Shown here: piece after piece, positions 25,355 through 33,738 of the stretch
Layout: each line of letters starts with the position of its first letter
Numbering within the stretch: the stretch's first letter is position 1
Source of the DNA: an uncultured Campylobacter sp.
GTDB lineage: Bacteria; Campylobacterota; Campylobacteria; Campylobacterales; Campylobacteraceae
NCBI RefSeq assembly: GCF_905372745.1
Contig: NZ_CAJPQR010000021.1
Span: 1-35,953, forward strand
Length of the DNA stretch: 35,953 bases
Direction: 5' to 3'
Made by a program: the position numbers and the translations under genes
The notes under the pieces: generated by a model
What the model was told of the DNA's origin: nothing
Seen by the model: the letters and a program-made list of their open reading frames with translations, nothing else
Database searches by the model: none

Positions 25355-26610
25355 AAATAAAAGACGGCGACTTTAAAGAGCTCGTAAACGCGCTTTTTGC
25401 CACGCAAGAGGGCGAATTTAACCATATCTACGAACAAGAAAAGATAGAGCGGTTTAAGACGCGTTGTAAAGATAAAAAGTTAATTATTTTAGGCACTGGC
25501 TATTATCTAAAAGTATTGCCTAAATTTTTAAAACTAACCTACGGCGTAGATATTTACGGCGTATACGACTGGGTGGCCGAAAGAGATAGCGGCGAGGGGA
25601 TATTTGTAAACTGCAAAGACTACGATTATCTAGACTTGCAAAAGTATAATAAATATAAAGACAAGGTCAAATTTATATCAAAAGAGGAATTTTACTCAGA
25701 TCCGGCAAATACCGTCGTTTTTATAAATAGCGAGTCTTTTTTATATATGCCTTTTTTCCTTTACTACAACGGATTTAAGCATTATTATAGTATGAGATGC
25801 TTGGGTAAAAATTTATTGTCCCAGAGCGTGCTAAATAAAAAGGCTACCGAATTTGCGATGTATGACGTCAACGAGCTAAACCACGTCTTTACGACGCCCG
25901 AAATTTCTCGCATAGTTACGCTTTATAATCTCCTTAGCGACGAGAAATCAAAAGAGGTTTATAAGGCGGTTTTAAAATTTAAACTCACCGAGGACTATAC
26001 TTATTTGATAAACGTAAAAGACGACGTTAAAAAGCAGTATTTCGACGAAGTAGTGAAATTTAGCGACGAAGAGGTTTTCGTAGACTGCGGCGGATATACG
26101 GGGGATACGATAGAGGCGTTTTTAAAAGCCGTGGATAATAAATTTAAGCATATTTATAGCTTTGAGCCCGACGAGCGAAATTTTAAAATTTTAACTAAAT
26201 ACGTAGAAGGTCTTGAACAAAAAGATAAGATTAAAGCGATAAAGGCGGGAGTTTATTATAAAAGTAGCGTCTTTTACCTACAAGGCGAAGAGATGGCGAT
26301 AGCATGCACCAATGAAGCCACCGATAGAAAGGTGGAGGTATGCGCCATAGACGACGTGGTAAAATTTGCGCCGACTTATATAAAAATGGATATAGAGACA
26401 TTCGAGACGTACGCACTGCTAGGCGCGATGGAGAGTATCGTCAAATATAAGCCTAAGCTTGCTATAAGCATATATCATAAATTCGACGACCTTTGGAATA
26501 TACCGCTACTCTTAAAGCAGTGGGTTAGCGAGTATGATTTGTATATCAGGCACTACGAATGTTATCAAGCCGAGACCGTGGTATACGCCATACCGAAGGA
26601 TCAAAAATGA
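25351..26610 (+). CDS. FkbM-type methyltransferase, tandem copy 2
   Basis: A 419-residue paralogue of its neighbours. The first 77 residues are nearly identical to copy 1 (L38 becomes R38, D13 becomes N13), then the sequences part. The SAM motif FVDCGGYTGDT is near 243-253, FEPDERNF near 271-278, and IKMDIETFE near 344-352. Residues about 222-280 are nearly identical to copy 3, with only one or two changes. The middle (about 100-175) is its own, with an aromatic run FLYMPFFLYYNGF. An AAGGATCAAAA precedes the ATG, the same junction as before copy 3. Confidence 0.85.
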   Translation: MKIKDGDFKELVNALFATQEGEFNHIYEQEKIERFKTRCKDKKLIILGTGYYLKVLPKFLKLTYGVDIYGVYDWVAERDSGEGIFVNCKDYDYLDLQKYNKYKDKVKFISKEEFYSDPANTVVFINSESFLYMPFFLYYNGFKHYYSMRCLGKNLLSQSVLNKKATEFAMYDVNELNHVFTTPEISRIVTLYNLLSDEKSKEVYKAVLKFKLTEDYTYLINVKDDVKKQYFDEVVKFSDEEVFVDCGGYTGDTIEAFLKAVDNKFKHIYSFEPDERNFKILTKYVEGLEQKDKIKAIKAGVYYKSSVFYLQGEEMAIACTNEATDRKVEVCAIDDVVKFAPTYIKMDIETFETYALLGAMESIVKYKPKLAISIYHKFDDLWNIPLLLKQWVSEYDLYIRHYECYQAETVVYAIPKDQK

Positions 26611-27863
26611 AAATAAAAGAAGGCGATTTTAAAGAGCTCGTAGATACGCTTTTTGCCACGCAAGAGGGCGAATTTAACCATATCTACGAACAAGAAAAGA
26701 TAGAGCGGTTTAAGACGCGTTGTAAAGATAAAAAGTTAATTATTTTAGGCACTGGCTATTATCTAAAAGTATTGCCTAAATTTTTAAAACTAACCTACGG
26801 CGTAGATATTTACGGCGTATACGACTGGGTAGCCCAAAGAGATAGCGGCGAGGGGATATTTGCAAACTGCAAAGACTACGATTATCTAGACTTGCAAAAA
26901 TACGATAAATTTAAGGCAAATTTGATCTCCAAAAATGAATTTTACACAGATCCGGCAAATACGGTTATTTTTATAAACGCCGAAATTTTCGCTCAGCTTC
27001 CGCATTTGCTCTACGATAACGGCTTTACGCATATTTATAGCATGCGAAGTCTTGCGAAAAATTTTATAAGCGATAGCTTTTTCGATAAAAAGCAAACCGG
27101 CTTCGAAGAATACGACTTTAACGAACTAAACCACGTCTTTACGACGCCCGAAATTTCTCGCATAGTTACTCTCTACGGCTTGCTTAACGATGAAAAGTCA
27201 AGGCGCGTTTTTAAAGCCGCTTTGAAATTTAAACTCACCGAGGATTATACTTACCTTTTAGAGGTCAAAGACGACGTTAAAAAGCAGTATTTCGACGAAG
27301 TAGCGAAATTTAGCGACGAAGAGGTTTTCGTAGACTGCGGCGGATATACGGGGGATACGATAGAGGCGTTTTTAAAAGCCGTGGATAATAAATTTAAGCA
27401 TATTTATAGCTTTGAGCCCGACGAGCGAAATTTTAAAATTTTAAGCAAATTCGTAAGCAAACTGCCGCAAGAAATAAAAGAAAAAATCACCCCGATAAAA
27501 GCCGGCGTACATCACGAAAATGCGACTTTTTATATGCAAGGCGAGGGTTTGGGAGCGACTTTAAGCGCCGAAATTTCGGAGCAAAAGATCGACGTAGCCG
27601 CGATTAGCGACGCTATAAACCATATCCCGACCTTTATCAAAATGGACGTGCAGACTTTTGAAACGTACGCGTTGCTAGGCGCGATGGATGATATAATAAG
27701 CCATAAACCAAAGCTTGCCATTTGCATTTATCATAAATTTAGCGACTTATGGGATATACCGCTGCTTTTAAAGCTATGGATACCGGACTGCAAGCTTTTT
27801 ATGCGCCACTACGAATGCACGCAGGAAGAAACGGTGATTTACGCCTTGCCCGAAGCGAAGTAA
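26607..27863 (+). CDS. FkbM-type methyltransferase, tandem copy 3
   Basis: A 418-residue paralogue. I place the start at the ATG 26607, which overlaps the previous stop as ATGA, follows AAGGATCAAAA and gives the same MKIK N-terminus as the other copies; a longer reading from 26559 would run into copy 2. It shares its N-terminal block with copies 1 and 2, its SAM-motif block (FVDCGGYTGDT, FEPDERNF) with copy 2, and its following block (FVSKLPQEIKEKITPI and LAICIYHKFSDLWDIPLLLK) with copy 1. The motif IKMDIETFE is changed to IKMDVQTFE, so the acidic residue after the Asp is Gln. It is last in the operon and is followed by a hairpin. Confidence 0.85.
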   Translation: MKIKEGDFKELVDTLFATQEGEFNHIYEQEKIERFKTRCKDKKLIILGTGYYLKVLPKFLKLTYGVDIYGVYDWVAQRDSGEGIFANCKDYDYLDLQKYDKFKANLISKNEFYTDPANTVIFINAEIFAQLPHLLYDNGFTHIYSMRSLAKNFISDSFFDKKQTGFEEYDFNELNHVFTTPEISRIVTLYGLLNDEKSRRVFKAALKFKLTEDYTYLLEVKDDVKKQYFDEVAKFSDEEVFVDCGGYTGDTIEAFLKAVDNKFKHIYSFEPDERNFKILSKFVSKLPQEIKEKITPIKAGVHHENATFYMQGEGLGATLSAEISEQKIDVAAISDAINHIPTFIKMDVQTFETYALLGAMDDIISHKPKLAICIYHKFSDLWDIPLLLKLWIPDCKLFMRHYECTQEETVIYALPEAK

Positions 27864-27899
27864 ATTTAGCCTGGCAGCGCTGCGTCGTTTAAAATTCTA

Positions 27900-27930
27900 G
27901 CTAGGCAAACGCCAAATTTGCTTAGCTTTT
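27900..27930 (+). terminator. Likely terminator of the adenylating enzyme-FkbM operon
   Basis: GCTAGGCAAA (27900-27909) pairs with TTTGCTTAGC (27917-27926) through one G-T wobble, with a seven-base loop and TTTT at 27927-27930. It overlaps the 3' end of the convergent ligase gene, so it may serve both directions weakly. Confidence 0.6.
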
Positions 27931-29262
27931 CGTTCTTATTTTCTTAAATCTTTGTGTAAATTCGGTCTTTTGCACGACGTTTACTTTAACGGGGATTTTA
28001 AAACTATCTAGTTTATCTTTGCAAAATTTTCTAACTAAAATTTTGATACCGTTCGCATCGACGCCCGGCTTTAAAACTACGTCGCAGCAGACGCTTTGAT
28101 TCGTGATAGCGTTTTTTTCCGCGTAAACTAGGCAGTCTTGTATCTCTTTCATCTCAAGCAGCACCGACTCTACCTCGCACGGAAGCACCTTTTGTCCGCC
28201 CACGTTTATGATCTCTTTGCTTCTACCGATGATTTTTATAAAGCCGTCCTCGCTTTGCTGCGCTAAGTCGCCCGTTTTAAACCAGCCGTCATCGGTAAAG
28301 CTATCCATATCCGCATTTAGATAGCCTAAAATTCGCGTTTTGCTTTTTAGCCACAGCTCGCCGTCTACGATTTTATATTCCAAATTTTCATCGTCTATTT
28401 TCATAAAGGTAGAATCGGATGATTTTGACGACGTGGATGCGATGCCCGTTTCGCTGGTGCCGAAAGTCTGCAAAAATTTAACTTTGGTAAACACCGATTT
28501 TAGCCTATTTAAAAGCCCCTCCGGCATCGTCTCCGTGCCGTAGGTTATCATCCTTAGCGAGCTTAGATCGTATTTTTCGTAAGATTTGCCGATAAGAATC
28601 AGATTTAAAAACGTAGGGCTTGCGGGTAAAACGGCTATTTTATACTCGTTAATTAGCTTGCAGACGTCATCGGCGTTTCTGTTTTGAGGGATTATCATCG
28701 TAGCGCCCGTCGATAAGATATTTAACATCGTATTTATGCCGCCGATATGATCAAACATCAAAAAAACGAGCATATTCATCCGCTTTTGTTTTTTATTTTT
28801 ATAAAGGTCTATTAGCGCGTCTAAATCGTGTATCATCGCTTTTGGCTTACCCGTGCTACCGCTTGAAAATAGCGTGAGGCCGGCTCGTCCGCTCTTTTTT
28901 AAATTTGATAAAATTTGATGCGTTCCGCTAGGATTTAGCTCTTCTACGTTAAACCCTCGGCCGCAAATTTCTATCGCTTTATCGCAAAAAGACTCTTTTA
29001 GTTTTAAATTTATCTCTTCTTGCGCGTTTGAGATTATGGGCGCGATTATGTTTTTATTTTCGTAAAGGGCAAAAAAAAGCGCGACGCTCTCAAATGAATA
29101 ATCGCTCAAAATCGCGACTACTTCGCCGCTTTTGATCTCGTTTTTTATAAAATTTAGCGTCTCTTTTATTTTTAGATAAAGTTCTGCGTAGCTATATTTT
29201 TCGTCTTTATGGATTATCGCCGTTTGGCTACCGTCTTTAAATTTCTCGATCATCTCTCGCAT
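27922..29262 (-). CDS. Acyl-activating ANL ligase (acyl-CoA/acyl-ACP synthetase type)
   Basis: A 446-residue AMP-forming ligase. Motifs: SSGSTGKPK at 133-141, DHIGGIN at 171-177, GTSETG at 268-273, KTGDLA at 329-334, GRSKEIINVGGQKV at 346-359, and a C-terminal KKIR with the likely catalytic K441. The DHIGG region and the lack of the amino-acid-type Asp suggest a fatty or hydroxy acid substrate, in contrast to the adenylating enzyme at 22590. It overlaps the SDR stop by one base (TAATG) and follows ACP copy 3 two genes upstream, so loading of that ACP is the simplest role. It is the last gene of the pseB-led minus-strand gene series. Confidence 0.83.
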   Translation of the reverse strand: MREMIEKFKDGSQTAIIHKDEKYSYAELYLKIKETLNFIKNEIKSGEVVAILSDYSFESVALFFALYENKNIIAPIISNAQEEINLKLKESFCDKAIEICGRGFNVEELNPSGTHQILSNLKKSGRAGLTLFSSGSTGKPKAMIHDLDALIDLYKNKKQKRMNMLVFLMFDHIGGINTMLNILSTGATMIIPQNRNADDVCKLINEYKIAVLPASPTFLNLILIGKSYEKYDLSSLRMITYGTETMPEGLLNRLKSVFTKVKFLQTFGTSETGIASTSSKSSDSTFMKIDDENLEYKIVDGELWLKSKTRILGYLNADMDSFTDDGWFKTGDLAQQSEDGFIKIIGRSKEIINVGGQKVLPCEVESVLLEMKEIQDCLVYAEKNAITNQSVCCDVVLKPGVDANGIKILVRKFCKDKLDSFKIPVKVNVVQKTEFTQRFKKIRTKS

Positions 29263-29963
29263 TAGTTATGAACTCCGCCTAAATATAAAATTTGCCCCGT
29301 GATAAAGTCGCTTTTTTCGTCGATGAAAAAATCTACCGCATTTTTTATATCGCCGAAATTCCCGAATCTCTTTATAGCTTGTCTTTCAAGAAGCGCGTTT
29401 ATCTTGTCCTGCGGCACGGCCTTTATTAGGTCGGTTTTTATCGGCGTGGGGCCTAGCGCGTTTACGGTTATGTTAAATGGCGCTAGCTCTTTTGACAGCG
29501 TTTGGGTTAAATTTTCTATCGCGCTTTTGCTGGCGGCGTAGATCGCCTCTCCTTCTAGTCTTAGCGCGCTTGCGACGGTCGTATAATTTACGATACGGCC
29601 GTATTTTTGCTTCATCATGACTTTGCCGACTTCCCTGCTAAATAAAAACGTACCGAAAAAATTCGTTTCAAATACCTTTTTTACGCTATCAAAGGGCGTG
29701 GTTAAAAAATGATTCATAGAGGCGATGCCGGCATTGTTTATAAGCGCGTCTATCCTGCCGAATTCCCGTTTAACCTCTCTTATCATCGCTACGACCGCGA
29801 TTTCATCGCTCACGTCGAGACTAAAATGTCTGTAATTTTCGTGCGCGATTTTGCTTTGGCTCCTAGAGCAGCCCGCGACTAAATAGCCCTCTTGTAAATA
29901 CCGCTCGCAAAGCTCTTTTCCGATGCCTTTTGAGGTGCCAGTTACGATTATCGCCTTAGCCAT
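29262..29963 (-). CDS. SDR oxidoreductase, FabG-like (copy C)
   Basis: A 233-residue classical SDR: TGTSKGIG at 8-15, NNAG at 76-79, Y142 and K146 in YAASK. The catalytic Ser position is Thr (NYTTVAS, 126-132). It ends ITGQILYLGGVHN like FabG. It overlaps ACP copy 3 by eight bases and the ligase by one, so it likely acts on an acyl group on that carrier, reducing a keto or oxidising a hydroxyl group. Confidence 0.85.
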   Translation of the reverse strand: MAKAIIVTGTSKGIGKELCERYLQEGYLVAGCSRSQSKIAHENYRHFSLDVSDEIAVVAMIREVKREFGRIDALINNAGIASMNHFLTTPFDSVKKVFETNFFGTFLFSREVGKVMMKQKYGRIVNYTTVASALRLEGEAIYAASKSAIENLTQTLSKELAPFNITVNALGPTPIKTDLIKAVPQDKINALLERQAIKRFGNFGDIKNAVDFFIDEKSDFITGQILYLGGVHN

Positions 29964-30258
29964 TTTGTTCTTCTAAAAGATTTTGAATATAATTAGCCAG
30001 CGTCTCCACGCTTCTAAACGGCGAGGTTTTTTGACTCATCGCTCTTTCATCGGCCAGTACGATGCTTTTGCCGAAATTTTGATAAATTTTATCCTCCAAA
30101 TCGCTCACTATATAGACGAGCCCCAGACTATCTAGCGCGCTAGACGAGCCGTAAAGCCTAGTATCTATCGTCGGGTTTTGCAACTCTTTGCTTTGCAGCT
30201 CTTGGTTGTATTCTTTGAGCGAATCGATGATTAAAGTTCGTATGGTTTGCAAATTCAT
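29956..30258 (-). CDS. Acyl carrier protein-like protein (copy 3)
   Basis: A 100-residue carrier protein, longer than usual because of an insertion around 57-85. The phosphopantetheine serine is S44 in SALDSLGLV, followed by a helix VYIVSDLEDKIYQNFG. Its ATG overlaps the stop of the metallo-beta-lactamase/GNAT gene as ATGA. The extended form is similar to carrier proteins found with stand-alone ligases in glycan loci. It likely carries the acid activated by the ligase at 27922. Confidence 0.8.
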   Translation of the reverse strand: MNLQTIRTLIIDSLKEYNQELQSKELQNPTIDTRLYGSSSALDSLGLVYIVSDLEDKIYQNFGKSIVLADERAMSQKTSPFRSVETLANYIQNLLEEQNG

Positions 30259-31640
30259 TCGTCGTCCTTTATAAAGATATAGTTTTTTAGGCCGTCGGGT
30301 TTATATCCGAGCGCGGAATTTAGCCTAACGGCTTCTTTGTTTTCGTCGTTTATCCAGGTATAAAAAGTCTGAGCCTCTTGCATTTGCTTTGGAGCCGAGG
30401 CTAGCGCAAAGCCGATAAGGCCGTTTTGAAACTCTTTTTTTACGCAATTTAGCCTAAAATAGCAAATTTTTTCTTTTATTTCAAATATCGCCGCTCCGGC
30501 TATCGCGCGCTCTTGCTTGATAACAAAAACTAGGCCCTTTGCGATTAGCTCAGATAGCTCTTCAAAGCTCGGTAAATAATCGCTAAGCGGATCGAAAGTC
30601 TCGCTAATAAGCTCAAAAATTTCGCTTGCGTCGCTTAAGTCCGCCGGTAAAACGTTGGTAAAGCTTCTATTTTTTTTAACGGATCTATAACGAGAGTAAA
30701 TTTTATACGGCTTAAATTTTACGCCTTTTAAAAAATCGCTCGCAACGGCGTTTTTCGAGACGATTTCGGCTACGACGGGCTCGTTTATCAGCCTAAAAAA
30801 CTCGTCTAAATTCGCTAAATTTTCAAGCTTATCGACCAAATAGTAAAATTTATAAAATCCGCCTTGCTTTACGAGTAAAAAACAGCACTCTGCTCGCACT
30901 AAAATTTTGGCGTTTTTTAGCGCTTCGTTAAATTCGCCGAAATTTACGAAAAAATTCGTAAATTTCGGACGATTTTTAAAAATTTCCGTCGCTTTTTGCC
31001 GCGCGTTTAGTTTGTCGCCCAGGATAAAGCTCTCGCCGTGCCCTGGGCAAACGCGCAAAAACGGATCTAGCGAGCGAAAGTACGGCATAGAAATTTTATC
31101 GTATGCGGCTTTTGCCTTCGCGCCGCCTAGAAACGACGTATCTACGGCCTCAAATAAGCTATCGCCCGAAAACAGCAGCCCTCCTAACTTCACGCAGCAG
31201 CTGCCCTCGGAGTGTCCTGGCGTATGAATGAATGTAAGCGTATGCCCCAGCCACGAAAGCTCAAAACTCTCGTCAAATTCGGTATCGGCCTTTTGCGCGC
31301 TAAATTCCGGCGTCTCGCGCGTTTTTTTAATCTTCATAACATCGTAAATCATATCGCTAAATCTCGATAAATTTTTGCTCGGGTTTGCGATATTTTCGCT
31401 TGCTTTGCGTTGCGCGATTACTTCGGCGCCGTAGCGGCTTTTTAGCTCGTTTAGCGCTAAGACGTGATCGAAATGCTCGTGCGTGATAACGATAAAATCA
31501 AGCTTCTTGCCGCGCAAAGCGTCCGTAATCTGCGTAAAATCGGCCGGATCTATAACGATAGCGTGCTCGCCGCAGGTTATTACGTAGGAGTTAGCCCCCA
31601 GATCGCCACCTTTGCAAATTTTTAATTCAACTTCATTCAT
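30255..31640 (-). CDS. Metallo-beta-lactamase-fold hydrolase fused to GNAT acyltransferase
   Basis: A 461-residue fusion. I place the start at ATG 31640 (MNEVELK), eight bases inside the pseG-like gene; a TTG two codons earlier is the alternative. Residues 1-215 are a glyoxalase II-like metallo-beta-lactamase domain with THEHFDH (53-59), H143, D160 and H201, a full metal site. Residues about 235-325 are a linker or degenerate domain, and residues about 325-461 look like a GNAT domain (LPADLSDASEIFEL at 331-344, then NDENKEAVRLNSALGY at 431-446, the usual end motif). The pair could act as thioesterase and N-acyltransferase on ACP-bound groups. It sits between the PseG-like gene and ACP copy 3, where pseH could be expected. 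Confidence 0.78.
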   Translation of the reverse strand: MNEVELKICKGGDLGANSYVITCGEHAIVIDPADFTQITDALRGKKLDFIVITHEHFDHVLALNELKSRYGAEVIAQRKASENIANPSKNLSRFSDMIYDVMKIKKTRETPEFSAQKADTEFDESFELSWLGHTLTFIHTPGHSEGSCCVKLGGLLFSGDSLFEAVDTSFLGGAKAKAAYDKISMPYFRSLDPFLRVCPGHGESFILGDKLNARQKATEIFKNRPKFTNFFVNFGEFNEALKNAKILVRAECCFLLVKQGGFYKFYYLVDKLENLANLDEFFRLINEPVVAEIVSKNAVASDFLKGVKFKPYKIYSRYRSVKKNRSFTNVLPADLSDASEIFELISETFDPLSDYLPSFEELSELIAKGLVFVIKQERAIAGAAIFEIKEKICYFRLNCVKKEFQNGLIGFALASAPKQMQEAQTFYTWINDENKEAVRLNSALGYKPDGLKNYIFIKDDE

Positions 31641-32580
31641 TTTCAAATCCGTCTAAAATTTTCGCTATTTTCGCTAGCGCGTCGCCGCTTATTTTGAGGT
31701 AGGCGTTTTCGCAAATTTCGTTTACGCTTGCTAAATTTAAATTTAATAAATTTTCGTAAGCGTTTTTAATATCGCCTAAATTATTTATCATTTTAAGCTC
31801 CGCAAAACTTCTTACTACGTAGGCTAGGTAGCTCCACTCCACGCCGCAAACGGGCGTACCTAGCGTCATCGCCTCGTATGCGCTCATGCCGCCTAACGTG
31901 ACTAAGGCGTCGTGATTTAAGATTAAATCTATCAAATTCGCGGGGCTGTCGATAAAGTTTAAATTCGGTTTTTTAACGCTTTTTATCCTCGCCTTTCGCT
32001 CATCGCTCATCGCAGGCCCCAAAACTAGCGTATAAAGGCGACCGTCGTTTGCTATCACGTTTACAAAATATTCGCTAAACATCGCGGGATCGGCGCCTCC
32101 GAAAGATAGCAAGATATTTTTTAGCCGCGTCTTGGGCGTAAATTTAGCGCGCCTTTTTACTACGTCGCCACCTACGATGTAGTAGCCAAACGAACGAAAA
32201 ACCTCGAAATTTCCGCTTGCGGCGGGGTAGTCAAACTCGTCCATTATAAATAGCGCGTCCGGCTCAAAGCCGTATTCTAAGGTATTAAAACTTACGATTT
32301 TGCGCGCGCCAGCGTTTCGCACAACATCGCTTAAATTTTTATCCGCATCGAGCAAATCGTTAATATAAATTTGCGGTTTTAGTCGGTAAATCAGCTCCTT
32401 TGAATGCTCCAAATTTTCGCTTCTAATCGCGTTTTGGCTAAATCTGGAAAATAACTTCTCGTCGCACTCGAAAATCGCTTTTACGTCGCGGTTTGGAGCT
32501 AGAAATTTTACTAGCTCGTAGCACCTTGCGAGGTTGCCGATACCGATTTTTTCGTTGCCGCGGGCGTGGAGCAGGATCAA
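31633..32580 (-). CDS. PseG-like UDP-sugar hydrolase family protein
   Basis: A 315-residue GT-B fold protein of the PseG/SpsG family. PseG removes UDP from the 2,4-diacetamido-trideoxy-altrose precursor. Matches: IGIGNLARCYEL (12-23) at the N-terminus, ILLSFGGADPAMFS, VLGPAMS and TLGGMSAYEAMTLGTPVCGVEW. In C. jejuni PseG the first motif is GFGHIKR, and I recall that His as catalytic; here it is N16. So it may be a PseG with changed chemistry, or a related transferase. The start is TTG at 32580, overlapping the pseC stop as TTGA. Its place between pseC and the GNAT fusion supports a pse-pathway role. Confidence 0.7.
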   Translation of the reverse strand: MILLHARGNEKIGIGNLARCYELVKFLAPNRDVKAIFECDEKLFSRFSQNAIRSENLEHSKELIYRLKPQIYINDLLDADKNLSDVVRNAGARKIVSFNTLEYGFEPDALFIMDEFDYPAASGNFEVFRSFGYYIVGGDVVKRRAKFTPKTRLKNILLSFGGADPAMFSEYFVNVIANDGRLYTLVLGPAMSDERKARIKSVKKPNLNFIDSPANLIDLILNHDALVTLGGMSAYEAMTLGTPVCGVEWSYLAYVVRSFAELKMINNLGDIKNAYENLLNLNLASVNEICENAYLKISGDALAKIAKILDGFENE

Positions 32581-33707
32581 ACTCTACAACCTTGCGGCGT
32601 ATCAAAGCTCTTTAAAACCTCAAAAAGCGCGTCCGCGACGAAATTTGCGTCCTCTAGGCTCATGCACTGATGGCATGGGATACTAAGCTCGGCCGCGTAA
32701 AAGTCCTCGGCGCTAGGAACCCAGATATCGCCGTAGCGCTCGCGGTAAAAACTAAATTTATAAGTGGGCTTGTAGTGCACCTGCACGCCGATACCGCGCT
32801 CGTGAAGGGCGGCAAATATGTCCTCTTTGGCGCACCAAAACTGGCGAAATAGTAAAATAGGGTAGAGGTGGCGCGAACTAACGACGCCGTCGGGTAAATT
32901 TACGGTGCTAAAATACGGGTTTTTCTCAAATTTTTCGTCGTAAAATTTGGCGATTTTCTCGCGCGCCGCGATAGTTTCGTCTAGTCTTTTTAGCTGATTT
33001 AGCCCTAGCGCGCAGGCGACGTCGGGCAAGCGGTAGTTGTAGCCAAGCACCGTCTGATCGCTGTCCCAGAGGCGTTTTTTGGCTATGCCGTGCGAGCGGT
33101 AGAGGCGTGCTAGGCGCGCGATCTCTTCGTCATTTGTCGCTAGCGCGCCGCCCTCAAAGGTAGTTAGCGGCTTAACGGGGTGAAAGCTAAAAATGCTAAC
33201 GTCCGCCTTTGCGCCGACTTTTACGCCTCCTTGCGAGCTGCCCAGCGCGTGCGAAGCGTCGTCAAGCACCTTTATGCCGCGCTCTTTGGCTAGTTTTAGG
33301 ATGGCGCCCAAATTTACGGGATTGCCGCCGAAATCAACCGCGGTTATGACTTTGGTTTTAGGCGTGATGAGGCTTGCTAGCGCGTTTTCGTCGATATTTC
33401 CGTCAAATTTGACGGGCGCAAATTTAACCTCCGCTCCAGCCATTAGCGCCGCATTCGCCGTCGCAGCAAACGTAACGGGAGTCGTTATCACCTCGTCGCC
33501 CTCTCGCATGCCTAGCGCAAGATATGCGACGTGAAGTGCGCTCGTCGCCGAGTTCATTGCTACGACGTGCTTTATGCCGACGTACTTGGCGATCGCTTCT
33601 TCAAATTCGCCGACCTTGTCGCCGCCCGTTAGGATATCGTCTTTTAGGGCGCTCACGACGGCGGCGATGTCGGAGTCGGCGATTTGTTGTCTGCTGTAAG
33701 GTATCAT
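32577..33707 (-). CDS. pseC: UDP-4-amino-4,6-dideoxy-AltNAc aminotransferase
   Basis: A PLP-dependent DegT/DnrJ-type aminotransferase of 376 residues that adds the 4-amino group to the PseB product. I choose ATG 33707 (MIPYSRQQI), because AAAAAGGACAAAA precedes it and it matches the family N-terminus; the frame stays open upstream to 33788 but with a basic non-conserved tail. Residues NSATSALH (52-59) bind the cofactor phosphate, LDDASHALG (148-156) holds the Asp/His pair, and K179 in FHPVKPLTTFEGG is the PLP lysine. It lies downstream of pseB across a 191-base gap that holds a repeated element. Confidence 0.92.
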   Translation of the reverse strand: MIPYSRQQIADSDIAAVVSALKDDILTGGDKVGEFEEAIAKYVGIKHVVAMNSATSALHVAYLALGMREGDEVITTPVTFAATANAALMAGAEVKFAPVKFDGNIDENALASLITPKTKVITAVDFGGNPVNLGAILKLAKERGIKVLDDASHALGSSQGGVKVGAKADVSIFSFHPVKPLTTFEGGALATNDEEIARLARLYRSHGIAKKRLWDSDQTVLGYNYRLPDVACALGLNQLKRLDETIAAREKIAKFYDEKFEKNPYFSTVNLPDGVVSSRHLYPILLFRQFWCAKEDIFAALHERGIGVQVHYKPTYKFSFYRERYGDIWVPSAEDFYAAELSIPCHQCMSLEDANFVADALFEVLKSFDTPQGCRV

Positions 33708-33738
33708 TTTTGTCCTTTTTCGGCTTGTCTTTTTGGAG

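Noticed and set aside
26559..26606. 16-codon N-terminal extension of FkbM copy 3
   Set aside because: It lies within the end of copy 2 in another frame; the ATG at 26607 has the same ribosome site and N-terminus as the other copies.
24092..27863. Tandem repeats as an insertion sequence or CRISPR
   Set aside because: The repeated blocks are the homologous coding parts of three intact genes; no transposase, terminal repeats or regular spacers are present.
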